The translations under genes and the position numbers were made by a program. The notes beneath the pieces were generated by a model. It was not told the origin of the DNA and made no database searches. It worked only from the letters and a program-made list of their open reading frames with translations. This document shows, piece by piece, positions 12,481 to 28,554 of a stretch of DNA of 64,000 bases; positions within the stretch are counted from its first letter, which is position 1, and every line of letters begins with the position of its first letter. This DNA is from Tillus elongatus (lineage: Eukaryota; Arthropoda; Insecta; Coleoptera; Cleridae), in contig OZ023265.1 in the NCBI GenBank assembly GCA_964006375.1, positions 150,388,769-150,452,768 of the forward strand. The letters run 5' to 3'.

Positions 12481-13607
12481 TTTTGTTTTATGTTATATAT
12501 TTTTATTGTAAGCAATCTACCAATTATTTTCCTTATGTTTGATTCTAAAATAACAGAAACGAATTTTTGTAGTTTGACTGGCTTCTGTAAAAAATGTATC
12601 ATTTGTTTAAGTTTAAAATTTTGTATTGCCTTAAACATGCCCAAAATTATCCTTGTGAACAAAATGTTATATTTTTTTGTACTAGATCTACTTCAATAAA
12701 TGCTCGTGTAAAACTATTCTTTTGTGTTTGATTTAAAAAAATTATTATTCTCTCCTAGTTATATCAAAAAAGGATAATGCTTTACAGATATTATAATTAT
12801 TTTTTTAACAGTTAAAGGTAAAACACCTTAGCTTTTTTCACGCTTCAACTTTTGTACCACCCGATAATTAAAAAAATGCGTACAGTGTATACCTGTATGC
12901 TTTAGTCCTTTATATATGACATTTGAAATGTTTAATAATATAAAATATACAGGGTGGCAAAAGTTTTGTTTTTAATGGAACGCTTTTAAATAGTCATTTA
13001 ATAATTGGATATAATTTATTAATTGAACTCGTTGTTTTATCTAACTACTATTTTAATATTTGTTTCATATGAGTACAAGAAAAAGGACTACAATCTCCAG
13101 TAGCGATTTCACCTAGTGAGCTAGGTGTGCGCCGCACACCCTAAAATATAATTAAAATGTACACAGTTAAATATGTTTTATTTCTTTTTCCCTTAGTCTT
13201 AACACACTACATATTTTATGACAATCGATTTAATTTACTTATTTGATTTCATAAATAGTCGGTTAATAGTGACTTGGAATGAAGTAGGTACCACGTCTTC
13301 ATATTCAGAGAATATGAGTAGATCAATAGCAACTGGGAATGAATTCGGGTTAGGTGTGCGTTATTATTTCCGAACAACTTCAGTCGATGGAGTGGTATTG
13401 GTATACAATGCAGTCCCCCACCCATGTGTTTAAACTAGTGAGGAAAATACCATTGATTTTAACACTGCAGTGAGCTATAAAAGTATAGCTCAAGACAAAT
13501 GAAAGGAACGACGGTCTACCCAACGTTGTGATAGCATTATTTACAAACATTACGACTGCGCTTGCAGAGACCACACTATTCTAGAATCAAATACTATAAT
13601 ACATTTT
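12481..13607. other. Unassigned spacer with one lone mariner-type end
   Basis: At 12948-12985 the words TATACAGGGTGGCAAAAG and TTTAATGGAACGC resemble the ends of the CAGGGTG mariner-type elements seen later, but no partner end is seen. At 13316-13352 the sequence TCAATAGCAACTGGGAATGA and the bases after it match, inverted, the 29 bases that follow the assembly gap at 15701. No gene is recognised. Confidence 0.45.
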
Positions 13608-15500
<1,893 letters not shown>

Positions 15501-15700
15501 NNNNNNNNNNNNNNNNNNNNNNNNNNNNNNNNNNNNNNNNNNNNNNNNNNNNNNNNNNNNNNNNNNNNNNNNNNNNNNNNNNNNNNNNNNNNNNNNNNNN
15601 NNNNNNNNNNNNNNNNNNNNNNNNNNNNNNNNNNNNNNNNNNNNNNNNNNNNNNNNNNNNNNNNNNNNNNNNNNNNNNNNNNNNNNNNNNNNNNNNNNNN
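15501..15700. other. Assembly gap (200 N)
   Basis: A run of exactly 200 N. It adjoins the outer end of the giant inverted repeat, so the join on its left is not verified. Confidence 0.99.
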
Positions 15701-15729
15701 CCCGAATTCATTCCCAGTTGCTATTGACC

Positions 15730-18700
15730 GGCGAACGTTAAGTAGACGCATCCCGTGAAACCAGAGAGAATTCACGTCGCTCGCCTGGCGTGCGGCGTTG
15801 CCGGCTTGTGCTTTCTACCCTCAAACCAGGAAAATAAAATATAAATAAATAGGTCATGTAGAGTGATAATAAATTAAACAAAGCCAATTTATATAATCTA
15901 TTGTTATGAAAATGAATGAAGTTAACAGACGGTGACTATTTAATTAATCCTACTGGCATGAAAATGACTTAAATGTGTCAACTTAACAGACATGCTATAT
16001 TATGGATGCATTGTGCACTTATAAATTGATCGCTCCCAAACCAGTAAACAGAAAATTATAAAACTTTGTCAGGTTAATAAAAAGGCCGCGCTCTATGTAC
16101 GTAAATTAAGAAAAAAAATGTAGCGCAACCGGTTATACCGAAAGTTGACGGTAACTTAATTTTTTTAAATGGCAGTGATACGTTTTTTTGCTATTTTCGA
16201 AAAGATGAAGCGATTCTACACCAGACTCTAGTATCATATACACACTATTCTGCTAAACCTTGCCAAAAATGATGGGAGGTGTCTACTTAACAAGCTGTCT
16301 ATATGGTGCATAGAAACATTTATTGTGGCGAAACGAGTAAATGAAAAATTATAAAACTTTGTCAGGTTAATAAAAAGGCCGCGCTCTATGTACGTAAATT
16401 AAGAAAAAAAATGTAGCGCAACCGGTTATACCGAAAGTTGACGTTAACTTAATTTTTTTAAATGGCAGTGATACGTTTTTTTGCTATTTTCGAAAAGATG
16501 AGACGATTCTACACCAGACTCTAGTATCATATGCCCACTATTCTGCTAAACCTTGCCAAAAATGATGGGAGGTGTCTACTTAACAAGCTGTCTATATGGT
16601 GCATATAAACATTTATTGTGTCGAAACGAGTGAATAGAAAATTATAAAACTTTGTCAGGTTAATAAAAAGGCCGCGCTCTATGTATGTAAATTAAGAAAA
16701 AAAATGTAGCGCAACCGGTTATACCGAAACTTGACGGTAACTTAATTTTTTTAAATGGCAGTGATACATTTTTTTGCTATTTCCGAATAGATCAGGCGAT
16801 TCTACACCAGACTCAAGTATCATATGCCCACTATTATGCAAAACCTTGCCAAAAATGATGGGAGGTGTCTTCTTAACAAGCTGTCTATATGGTGCATTTA
16901 AACATTTATTGTGTCGAAACGAGTAAACAGAAAATTATAAAACTTTGTGAGATTAATAAAAAGGCCGCGCTCTATGTACGTAAACTAAGAAAAAAAATGT
17001 AGCGCAACCGGTTATACCGAAAGTTGACGGTAACTTAATTTTTTTAAATGGCAGTGATACGTTTTTTTGCTATTTTCGAAAAGATGAGGCGATTCTACAC
17101 CAGACTCTAGTATCATATACACACTATTCTGCTAAACCTTGCCAAAAATGATGGGAGGTGTCTACTTAACAAGCTGTCTATATGGTGCATATAAACATTT
17201 ATTGTGGCGAAACGAGGAAATGAAAAATTATAAAACTTTGTCAGGTTAATGAAAAGGCCGCTCTCTATGTATGTAAATTAAGAAAAAAATGTAGCGCAAC
17301 CGGTTATACCGAAAGTTGACGGTAACTTAATTTTTTTAAATGGCAGTGATACATTTTTTTGCTATTTCCGAATAGATCAGGCGATTCTACAGCAGACTCA
17401 AGTATCATATGCCCACTATTCTGCAAAACCTTGCCAAAAATGATGGGAGGTGTCTTCTTAACAAGCTGTCTATATGGTGCATTTAAACATTTATTGTGTC
17501 GAAACGAGTAAACAGAAAATTATAAAACTTTGTCAGGTTAAGAAAAAAGGCCGCGCTCTATGTACGTAAATTAAGAAAAAAAATATAGCGCAACCGGTTA
17601 TACCGAAAGTTGACGGTAACTTAATTTTTTTAAATAGCAGTGATACATTTTTTTGCTATTTCCGAAAAGATGAGGCGATTCTACACCAGACTCTAGTATC
17701 ATATGCCCACTATTCTGCTAAACCTTGCCAAAAATGATGGGAGGTGTCTACTTAACAAGCTGTCTATATGGTGCATATAAACATTTATTGTGTCGAAACG
17801 AGTAAACAGAAAATTATAGAACTTTGTCAGGTTAATAAAAAAGGCCGCGCTCTATGTACGTAAATTATGAAAAAAAATGTAGCGCAACCGGTTATACCGA
17901 AAGTTGACGGTAACTTAATTTTTTTAAATGGCAGTGATACGTTTTTTTGCTATTTTCGAATAGATGGGGCGATTCTACACCAGACTCTAGTGTCATATGC
18001 TCCCTATTCTCAAAAAATTTAACAAAAAGCGAAGGGACGCAATAATAAACGGAAACACACACAGAACTACTAATATTTACTATATTAATGCTGACCGACA
18101 TTTATTAGCAATAAAAGAAAATACTTATATTGTTCTGCCTAACGAAACGGGGATATTGCAAGTCCAAAGAAAATAAAACCGCCTGTCGGCGTTTTTTATT
18201 GGTTCATTAAGTAAAAAGCCGCCGAAAATGTTATTTATTTTATTATTTCGGCTGCATATGAGTAAATATACAAACAGTGACCGACGGCGGTTTTTCCTTT
18301 GTTGAGCAAGAATACCGCCGGCGGCTGCGTAAACTAAAACGTAAATTGAGACTACTACACATTTTTAACGTCAAAGTATTATGTGTTGTGTTAAAACATC
18401 ACTTTAAAATTACCCTAATAATATTATTATTTCTAGGATTGTTACCTACTCACTATAAATAATTATCATGCATTTTTTGTCACTTCAAATCGTTAGTTGC
18501 CATCAATAGGTTTAGTGCATAATTACACATATTCGAATGTCGCTTTCGTACATTGTTTAATACCCAAAGCAGTTTATGTGTATGACATAAAATAGTGATA
18601 AAGTTTTTATATTCCTGGGCACAGGTTTCACCTTTTGGCATCGTCCAAGAAGAAGACTAAGTATAATTTAAAGTCAGCTCTTCAGTGGAAATGAATCATA

Positions 18701-18810
18701 AGACAATAAAATAGATTTTTAACGTATCTTTTATTTTCCTATAGAAACTCCATCTGTTTCAATGTAACCTTAACACTGGCTGTACAATAAGTATTGATTT
18801 ATGAAATTAA
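15730..18810 (+). repeat. Left arm of giant inverted repeat (foldback-like)
   Basis: The arm starts GGCGAACGTTAAGTAGACGC and is nearly identical, inverted, to the end of the right arm at 35342. In order it has a roughly 300-bp unique outer part, a tandem array of the ~293-bp unit (16020-17990), and an 800-bp unique inner part (18000-18810). The inner part contains GCCGCCGAAAATG and CCGCCGGCGGCTGC blocks. The arm stops at TTTATGAAATTAA, exactly where a TA-core terminus begins. Short open frames such as 18277-18462 recur in both arms but have no coding signature beyond the duplication. Confidence 0.85.
16020..17990 (+). repeat. Tandem array of ~293-bp unit, left arm (~6.5 copies)
   Basis: The word AATGATGGGAGGTGTCT recurs at about 16268, 16559, 16854, 17147, 17439 and 17733, a period of 291-295 bp. 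Each unit contains the palindrome AACCGGTT within GCGCAACCGGTTATACCGAA, and also AAAGGCCGCGCTCTATGTA. Units differ by a few percent. Confidence 0.92.
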
Positions 18811-18811
18811 G

Positions 18812-19060
18812 AAAGTCCGGACACAGCAAAAAAAATGTGCGAAAAGAAACTTAAAATGTTCCAGAAGAAACTGGTTCTCATGCCAACGAACCTCATACAA
18901 AATTAAACTATTCGAATTTGAAGCATTTAATGAAATGTCGCTACCATAACGCACTTACCACGTCCAGAATTTCTTTTCTTACAAACATGCTTTATATTTC
19001 AAAGGGAAATGCGGAAATGCCATAATATAAGGCGTGTTCGGTCATAAAAAATTTTAAGTA
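18812..19060 (-). mobile_element. TA-core element fragment at inner edge of left arm
   Basis: Begins GTCCGGACACAGC (inverted right terminus). It passes through the inverted right module with TCGCTACCATAACGCACTTA at about 18942-18962, and reads on into the family's AATGCCATAATATAAGGCGT block before losing similarity. It has no (TA)n core and no left end. Confidence 0.7.
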
Positions 19061-19259
19061 CACTTGGATAACCCAAATCCAGAATTAAGGCTTTTCACTG
19101 AATTCAGGCAACCTTCTTATGTTAGAATTCACAAACAGTATTTAAAGACATTTCTTTTTTCGGAAACCCTGGTCTGATTGGCGTGGCTAATTAACTTTTT
19201 TTAAGCTATTAACAAACAAAAGACACGTGCAAAGTTTCAGTGAAATCGGTTAATTTTTT

Positions 19260-19830
19260 AGTGAATTTTCTTTTCCAAATTTCTTCAAATGAACGCGAAG
19301 TAGGCCCCCTAGACACCGAAAACAAAACAAATAAATGGGCTGACCTTGGTAAAATATGAGAACTACCTCCAGTTTCAGTGGCTTTGATAAGTTCGTTATG
19401 CAACAAAATGACTCAAGTTATCCCAAAAAATTATGTTTTCTTCAGGTTTTTTTAACTCCCGAAATAACAAAATGAGGGGGACCAAATTTGGTAAGCGTCT
19501 TTGCATTACAAAGAGTGAGCCATGTAACAAAATGTATGTGTGCAAGTTAAAACACAAAACAGTTGTAGGAATTAAAAAAGTTGCCGGTTTCTCTCAAAAC
19601 GCCAAATCTCAATGTAGAACCTCAAAATTGACAGCATTTAGGCAAAACCTTAAAGAAACACGGGTTATGCACAGAAAGTGTAGCAAGAAAAGTGTTCCAG
19701 AAACCATTAAGTTTCAGCTGTAAGCGTCATTTACTAACATATTTACAGAAATTTAATTTCAAATAGACCCTATCTCTGATGCCTTGACAGTAATTTTATG
19801 TAAGTTTATGGTGTATGGTATTAAAAAAAA
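19260..19830 (+). mobile_element. TA-core family copy lacking the (TA)n core
   Basis: The left terminus AGTGAATTTTC at 19260 follows a T-run. The usual block TTTCTTCAAATGAACGCG and GTAGGCCCCCTAGA lead directly into ATGGGCTGACCTTGGTAAAA, with only AAAACAAAACAAATAA where the (TA)n should be. The downstream blocks (GATAAGTTCGTTA, ACCAAATTTGGTAAGCG) are present. The right end is not clear. Confidence 0.7.
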
Positions 19831-21018
19831 TATTAACATTTCTTAATGTAATATATGTGTGCGTGCTATGTGTGTGCGCGCGCGAATATTGATTTGTGTG
19901 TTTGTGCGTGCGTGCACGCGCTTCTCTGTTAGAACAATTCGATCAACACGATAACCTTCAGGTAATGAATTAATATTTACAATTCTTCAGGACTTAAGCA
20001 CTATACGTTTTTTTTTTGCAAATTTGAAGTAATTAAATAAAATATAATAATTACTATTATTACTATTTGAAGTTGGTGGAGAGAGGAAAGGAGCTGGTTG
20101 TGAAAAAAACACGATTAAAACATCTTATTAGGTGGCTTTTGCGATTTTTATTTTTCATGTGAACATTAACATAAATCAAGCCGATACGTTTCTCAGAAGT
20201 AAGGCATCAGAGTTAGAAAATAAATTACGTAATAAAGTCATACTGAGAATTAAAGACACAGCAACAGCCAATATTATCTCGTCCACGATATACAACTAGC
20301 AAGATACGACCGTGCGCGTATGTGTTGGTACCCAGTCGACAGTATTACGTCACAGCGAGCGTTTCAGGTGGATACAAATACATTATTCTATAGTATTAAT
20401 TCAAAAAAAGAAATAGTCACTGAAAAGAACAGCGGAATTACTCCCAGATATCTCTTAATGATTATTTTCCTGGTCACGTTAATTCAATTTAATAAATTTG
20501 TCATTAAAAATTTTCTGCCTGATGCACTCTTTAACTCAATCAAGAAAAAAGATATGTCAATATAAGTTAACCTTATATAAGGCTACAAGCTCTACAGTTT
20601 CCTATGAAATAGTCTTTATAAAGACAAATTGTGTACATAAATGTACTTACATATCTTTTCAAACATACGACAGTTTTAGTGAAGGAATGTTACATTTTCC
20701 TACATAAACTTGTTGAATTAGGCTATCTAACACAATTAGCTAAGGTAAGTATTTACATATTGGAGAGTACCTGCCCAAAAAATAATTAATTAAACTTACA
20801 TACCCTAACCTGAGTATGGGATCCCCGAATATCCCCTTTTAAGGAAAAAATATAGTTTTCCAAGTAATGGGTATCGTACCTACTGTAACTTTTTGCGCTA
20901 AAAGTAATTAATGTCCCCCTGTAATATTTAATACATTTAACGTTACGACTCAAAATATTTTGGTATTGTGTTCTTGCTTCACCTCTTGTGGTACGCAATT
21001 GATGTATTTTTTAAAACA
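19831..21018. other. Unassigned spacer with GT/GC-alternating tract
   Basis: Around 19855-19925 the sequence alternates purine and pyrimidine (GTGTGTGCGCGCGC, then GTGCGTGCGTGCACGCGC), a possible Z-DNA-forming tract. A CpG-containing stretch lies at 20280-20370. Small open frames at 20320-20707 and 20786-20998 have no recognisable domain. Confidence 0.4.
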
Positions 21019-22650
21019 TATAGAGTTCAATTATTGTTAATTGCTATTTATTCCAAAAAGTAACACATAATATGGTATTTTCACTTATAATTCCTTAAAT
21101 GTGATGTACAATAGGCATTTCTGTATAACTTGTTCACTGTGATGACCAACATGTGTATCATTTTTTATTTATTTAAAACCAACAGAGTTCAACTAATGTG
21201 AAATGCTATTTATTCCAAAAAGTAACACATACTTCGGTATTTTTACATATAATTCCATAAATGTAATGTGCAATAGACATTCCTGTATAACTTGTTTACT
21301 GTGATGACCAACATGTGTACCGTTTTTTATTTATTTAAAACCAATAGAGTTCAATTATTATGAATTGCAATTTATTCGAAAAAGTGACACATAATATGGT
21401 ATTTTCACATATAATTCCTTAAATGTATTGTACAGTAGACATTTCTGTATAACTAGTTCACTGTAATGAACAACATGTGTATCATTTTTTATTTATTTAA
21501 TACCAATAGAGTTCAATTAATGTGAAATGTATTTATTCCCAAAAGTAACACATAATACGGTATTTTCACATATAATTCCATAAATGTAATGTGCAATAGA
21601 CATTCCTGTATAACTTGTTCACTGTGATGACCAATATGTGTACCGTTTTTTATTTATTTAAAACTGATAGAGTTAAATTAATGTGAAATGCTATTTATTC
21701 CAAAAAGTAACACAAAATATGGTAGTTTCACCTAGGTTTCTTTAAATGTAATGTACAAAAGACATTTCTCTATAACTAGTTCATTGAAATGACCAACAAT
21801 TGTATTGTTTTAATTTTTTTTTAACCATATGGAGTTCAGTTATTGTGAATTGCCATTTAGTCCAAAAAGTAACACAAAATATTGTTAGTTCACATATAAA
21901 TTCTTAAATGTAATGTACAATTGACATTTCTGTATAACTTGCTTACTGTGATGACCAACATGTGTATCATTTTTTTATTTATTTAAAACCAATAGAGTTC
22001 AATTAATGTTAAATGCTATTCATTCCCAAAAATAACACATAATACGGTATTTGCACATATAATTCCATAAATGTAATGTACAATAGACATTTCTGTATAA
22101 CTTGTTCACTGTGATGACCAACATGTGTATCATTTTTTATTTATTTAAAACTGATAGAGTTCAATTAATGTGAAATGCTATTTATTCCAAAAAGTAACAC
22201 AAAATATGGTAGTTTCACCTAGGCTTCTTTAAATGTAATGTACAAAAGACATTTCTCTATAACTAGTTCATTGAAATGACCAACAATTGTATTGTTTTAA
22301 TTTTTTTAAACCATATGGAGTTCAGTTATTGTGAATTGCCATTTAGTCCAAAAAGTAACACAAAATATTGTTAGTTCACATATAAATTCTTAAATGTAAT
22401 GTACAATAGACATTTCTGTATAACTTGCTCACTGTGATGACCAACATGTGTATCATATTTTATTTATTTAAAACCAATAGAGTTCAATTATTATGAATTG
22501 CTATTTATTCCAAAAAGTAACACATAATATGGTTTTTTCACCTATAATTCCTTAAATGTTATGTACAATAGACATTTCTGTATAACTTGTTCACTGTGAT
22601 GACCAACATGTGTATTATTTTTAATTTTTTAAAACAATATATAAAGTGCA
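21019..22650 (+). repeat. 162-bp satellite-like tandem array (~10 copies)
   Basis: Units start near GAGTTCAATTATTGTGAATT and contain CCAAAAAGTAACACA, AATGTAATGTACAATAGACA and GTGATGACCAACATGTGTA. Starts fall at about 21021, 21185, 21346, 21507, 21668, 21831, 21993, 22155, 22316 and 22477. The last unit near 22640 is degenerate. A three-unit higher-order repeat is visible: 21661-21960 and 22148-22445 are almost identical, including the rarer variants TTTCACCTAGG and ACAAAAGACATTTCTC. Confidence 0.9.
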
Positions 22651-23596
22651 AATATTCTGAATTCGTATTTATTCAATGAAGTGGTAGTAGGTAGTATCAC
22701 ATAATTTCTTATTAAACGTTATGTACAAACGACAGTTTTTAAATAAAAAATCCAAATAACTTTCTGCATAGCTAGTATATTGCGATGGCAAACATAAGTG
22801 TAATATTTTTCAAAATTTTATAATATAACAATTACAATTATTTCAATTCTTATTTTTTAATTACTAGTATGGAAATATTATGTACAACGGTAATTTCCGT
22901 GTAGATAGATTATTTAGATGAGAATTGTTACTGATTTAATTTGGAAGTATCATAAAGCAATCTTTAGAATACACTTATTATTTAACTTTAGCAAAAGCTG
23001 TAAAAATAATCTCATGTATTGCAACATTATAGAAATATGATGTCAACATTTTTATATTGTACAAGAAATAAGGTTTCAATTCACCGCTTATTTAAATCAA
23101 CGTAAATAATCTTGCTGTCTAAAATGCATTGAACTATATACAACGTATCTGGAAGGGGCATCGTTCGCAATGCGCGTGCTAGGCGTTGACGACAGTGTAC
23201 ACGTTCCAGTAACGTAGTTTTATAGTTAAATGCTTAAATGTCCAACAGTTTAGAGTCACCGCAAGTAAACGTTCAGCGTTCAACCTACTAAACAAATCAA
23301 CATACTCAGCTGTTGGGTTCGCTGAAGGCACCAATTGGTGAATATCCAACTACAAAATATTAACGAATCACTTATCCTGGCACTACGCTTGCTATAACGA
23401 TGAGTGATAATGTTTAACCGTTTTCAAAATAGCAAATGTTTTTTTACACTCAACGTTTGATCCACTTCGGTCAAGAGGGTTTGGCGCCAAGCTTTGATAT
23501 TTTAGCAGTTTCCGGATTTAAATTGAAATCAATATGCCTTACACGCAGCACAAAAAGTTTTCTTGTAAAATAAGTCATCGTTAAATGAAGACAAGG
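22651..23596. other. Unassigned spacer
   Basis: Diverged edges of the satellite fade out by about 22900. A CpG-bearing segment at 23155-23300 and a GGCGCC-containing segment near 23480 are not recognised. I see no supported gene. Confidence 0.4.
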
Positions 23597-23742
23597 GCGA
23601 ATTAACCAGACGTCAAGTGCTGCCTACAGCTTAATTGTTATGTCAAAAATGTTGACATTTGTCAACATTGTCTGATACAACAATTAACGAACGTTGACAA
23701 ATGCCAAATTTTTTTGACATAATGCAGTTGCTGGCCATGGTA
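23597..23742. mobile_element. Small palindromic MITE
   Basis: The two halves are imperfect inverted copies. The left side has TTGTTATGTCAAAAATG and GACATTTGTCAAC; the right side read in reverse has ATTATGTCAAAAAAATT and GGCATTTGTCAAC. The outer ends are diverged (AATTAACCAGACGTC against CCATGGCCAGCAACTG). There is no coding capacity. Confidence 0.55.
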
Positions 23743-23852
23743 TAATGACTTTATGAGATATGGTAGACAAAGACAGGCAACAGCATTCGCTTTATATACA
23801 GTAAACACTGACTACTGACACGTGAACTTTACACATTAACATACATACGGCG

Positions 23853-24084
23853 AGTTCACCAGGCGCCAGCAGCTGAACTTAAGCGCTTATCTGCTGACGA
23901 CCGATACAATTCAGCTGTCGGAAACTGATGAACGCACTATTCACTTCAAGCATTAACTATTTTGTGTCGTTTGTCTGTCATTCCGCTTTGACAAATTGGC
24001 AATAGTTAAGTTACAGTATAAACTTTGCGGGACTGGTGTACGCAAATGTTGACACGACAATTCAACTGTTGCGCCTGGTGAACT
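23853..24084. mobile_element. MITE with AGTTCACCAGGCGC terminal inverted repeats
   Basis: The left end AGTTCACCAGGCGCC and the right end GCGCCTGGTGAACT are inverted repeats of 14 bp, continuing imperfectly (AGCAGCTGAACTT against AACAGTTGAATTG). The element is about 232 bp, non-coding, and related in its ends to the neighbouring palindrome at 23597. Confidence 0.65.
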
Positions 24085-24600
24085 TGGTTTTTTTTAGTTT
24101 ATACTTCAATGTCAAATCCCGTAGCACCATAAACGTTCTTGTCAAGACGAAATAACACAATAACATTCGGACGATTGTTCTTGAATTACCTGTTTCATTC
24201 TGTATTCATTGAACATATGCTTCAAGATTTTATATGAAACAACAAGAAATTAAATCTCAAACCACAAAATATTATACAAAACATCATGCAATTTCACAGC
24301 CTGGCGCAGACTATTTTCACGTGTTCTGTGGGCAGTGTGCAAATGAAATTGTACATATTTCTAAACACATTGCGATGAAAACTTGCCATGATTGTACGAG
24401 TAGAAATTATAAGAACATTCCATCATCGTATCTCGTTTTTCACCATTCATACAGCCAACGACCAGGCATGTCGACGCGGTTTCATAAAAAGAAACTCCTC
24501 GTACCAGACACTGAATGTGAGGTCAGACCCCGAAGTGTAGTGAATATGCTATGTAACTTTGAGACCCGACCCCAAAGTGTAACATGTGTATGTAATACTG
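24085..24600. other. Unassigned region with an open frame of unknown nature
   Basis: An open frame starts with ATG at 24234 and runs about 120 codons before entering the (CA)n/(TA)n tract. It contains several Cys and His residues (CGQCANEI, CHDC) but no domain I recognise, and no splice signal supports it. It is probably fortuitous. Confidence 0.3.
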
Positions 24601-24609
24601 TCCCCAAAG

Positions 24610-26851
<2,242 letters not shown>

Positions 26852-26931
<80 letters not shown>

Positions 26932-27020
26932 AAGTGACCCCGGATATGGGTTCTAAGGGCCCTAATACACGCTCATTTGTAGAAATGATTTCAAAATTGA
27001 AAAGTCGTTATCGTCTCATT
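26852..27020 (-). mobile_element. TA-core element, left-end half
   Basis: (TA)n (26852-26923) is followed by GTGACCCCGGATATGGGTTC, ACGCTCATTTGTAG and AAAAGTCGTTATCGTCTCATTAG-like sequence. This is the family's left half read on the minus strand. The terminal hairpin is degenerate (TTAGTTAATG). The mariner-type element lies in or against its core, but no matching right half is found on the other side. Confidence 0.65.
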
Positions 27021-27072
27021 AGTTAATGTTTGACAACAAAATTCAGTGCTATTGTTTAATTTCCACGTATAT

Positions 27073-27077
<5 letters not shown>

Positions 27078-27164
<87 letters not shown>

Positions 27165-27250
27165 GCATACAGAAACTGAACGTTACCCCGGATATGTGTT
27201 CTAGGGGGCCTACTTCGCGCTCGTTTGAAGAAAATTGGGAAAGAAAATGT
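27078..27250 (-). mobile_element. TA-core element, second left-end half
   Basis: (TA)n (27078-27163) is followed by CGTTACCCCGGATATGTGTT, GGGGGCCTACTTCGCGCTCG and GAAGAAAATTGGGAAAGAAAAT on the minus-strand version of the left half. Its continuation (27250-27420) is similar to 19090-19260, inverted. Confidence 0.6.
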
Positions 27251-27489
27251 ACCGATTTCATTGAAACTTTGCACATGTGTTTTGTTTGTTAATACATAGC
27301 TTAAAAAAGTTCAGTAGCCACCCCAATCGGAACAGTGTTTCCGAGCAAAGAATGTCATGAAAAAATGTTTGTAAATTCTAACATATGAAGGTTGTCTGCC
27401 TGGGACGCAACCCTGCTTAAAGGTTTCAATAATGAATCACGTGGCAACTAGTACATTTTGTAGTAAAGATAAAGTTTAAAGTCATTTTT

Positions 27490-27625
27490 AGTGAATTTTC
27501 TTTAACAAAATTAACTTATGAGGGGATCTCGACTTTTGGATTGTTAAAAAATTTCTTCAAATTAGCGCTAAATAGGCCCCTTAGAACACATATCCGTAGT
27601 CAGTTACAATTTTTATCTGTTTGTA

Positions 27626-27710
<85 letters not shown>

Positions 27711-28554
27711 TACCGACAACTCAAATAATTATGGGCTGATTTCGATTAAATTTGGTGAATACCTCCCTTTTGTAGCTGGCTTGGATAAGTTCGTTAGCCA
27801 GGAAAATCGGCTCAGGTTTTCCCGGAACATTTTGTGTTTCCTTTCGAAAAAAAATATATATCTCCAGAAATGACAAAGCAAGGGCAACCAACTGTGGTAC
27901 ATGGGTTTATATCATTATAGGTAAATTGACCCTAAATCTGATGCTTTAGCATTTGTCTTACCTATAGAGTTTATCGTTTAGTGGTGTTCAAATTTTTGAC
28001 GCATTTTCGCAAAAATTCAATAAAGTACAATGTATCCGTTACTATACAAGATACGAAGAAAAATATACATTAATTGTAGGGTGTCTTGAGCTACATCTTA
28101 CAAAAAAAAATCTACAATCACAGGCTGTCCCATAAGTCGTTGATGATACGAATTTGCTTTTCTTTTTATTGAACACGCCTCATGTTATTGCATTTTTGCA
28201 TTTTCCATCGAAACATAATGCATGTTTCGAAGAAAATAATTTCTCGACGCAGCAAGTGCGTTATGGCAACAAACTTTCATGAAATGCTTCAAATTTGAAT
28301 AACTCAATTTGCTATTAACCTATAATAAGGTTGATCAAGAAACCACTTTTTTCGGGAACACTTTAACTTTGCTTTTGGAAACTTTTGCACATTTTCCAAA
28401 AATGAAGTTATTTTCATGACACATGACACATTGTTTATACTATATAGGTTATACTGATAGCAAAATTGTATGCCTGCTTTCTTTACAACATATATGCTAT
28501 TTAAAAACATTTTTTTGAAAAATCACATCCATAACGCACCTACTGCGTCCAAAC
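27490..28554 (+). mobile_element. TA-core element, full-length type
   Basis: AGTGAATTTTC after a T-run at 27490. The blocks GAGGGGATCTCGACTTTTGG and ATTAGCGCTAAATAGGCCCC precede the core (TA)n (27629-27708). ATCATACCGACAACTCAAAT follows. The right module lies at about 28245-28554, bounded by inverted termini (GACGCAGCAAGTGCGTTATG and CATAACGCACCTACTGCGTC). It ends against the right arm of the giant inverted repeat. Confidence 0.8.

Noticed and set aside
12840..12985. Pair of words around CAACTTTTGTACCACCC and CAGGGTGGCAAAAG as a small TIR element
   Set aside because: Their inverted orientation faces outward, not inward, so they do not delimit an element; only a lone mariner-like end is kept.
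15501..15700. Frames of X residues
   Set aside because: They cross the assembly gap and carry no information.
18277..18462. 61-residue frame also found at 28907-29089
   Set aside because: Its conservation follows from the inverted-repeat arms, with a codon-length indel and no domain; the arms are conserved equally outside the frame.
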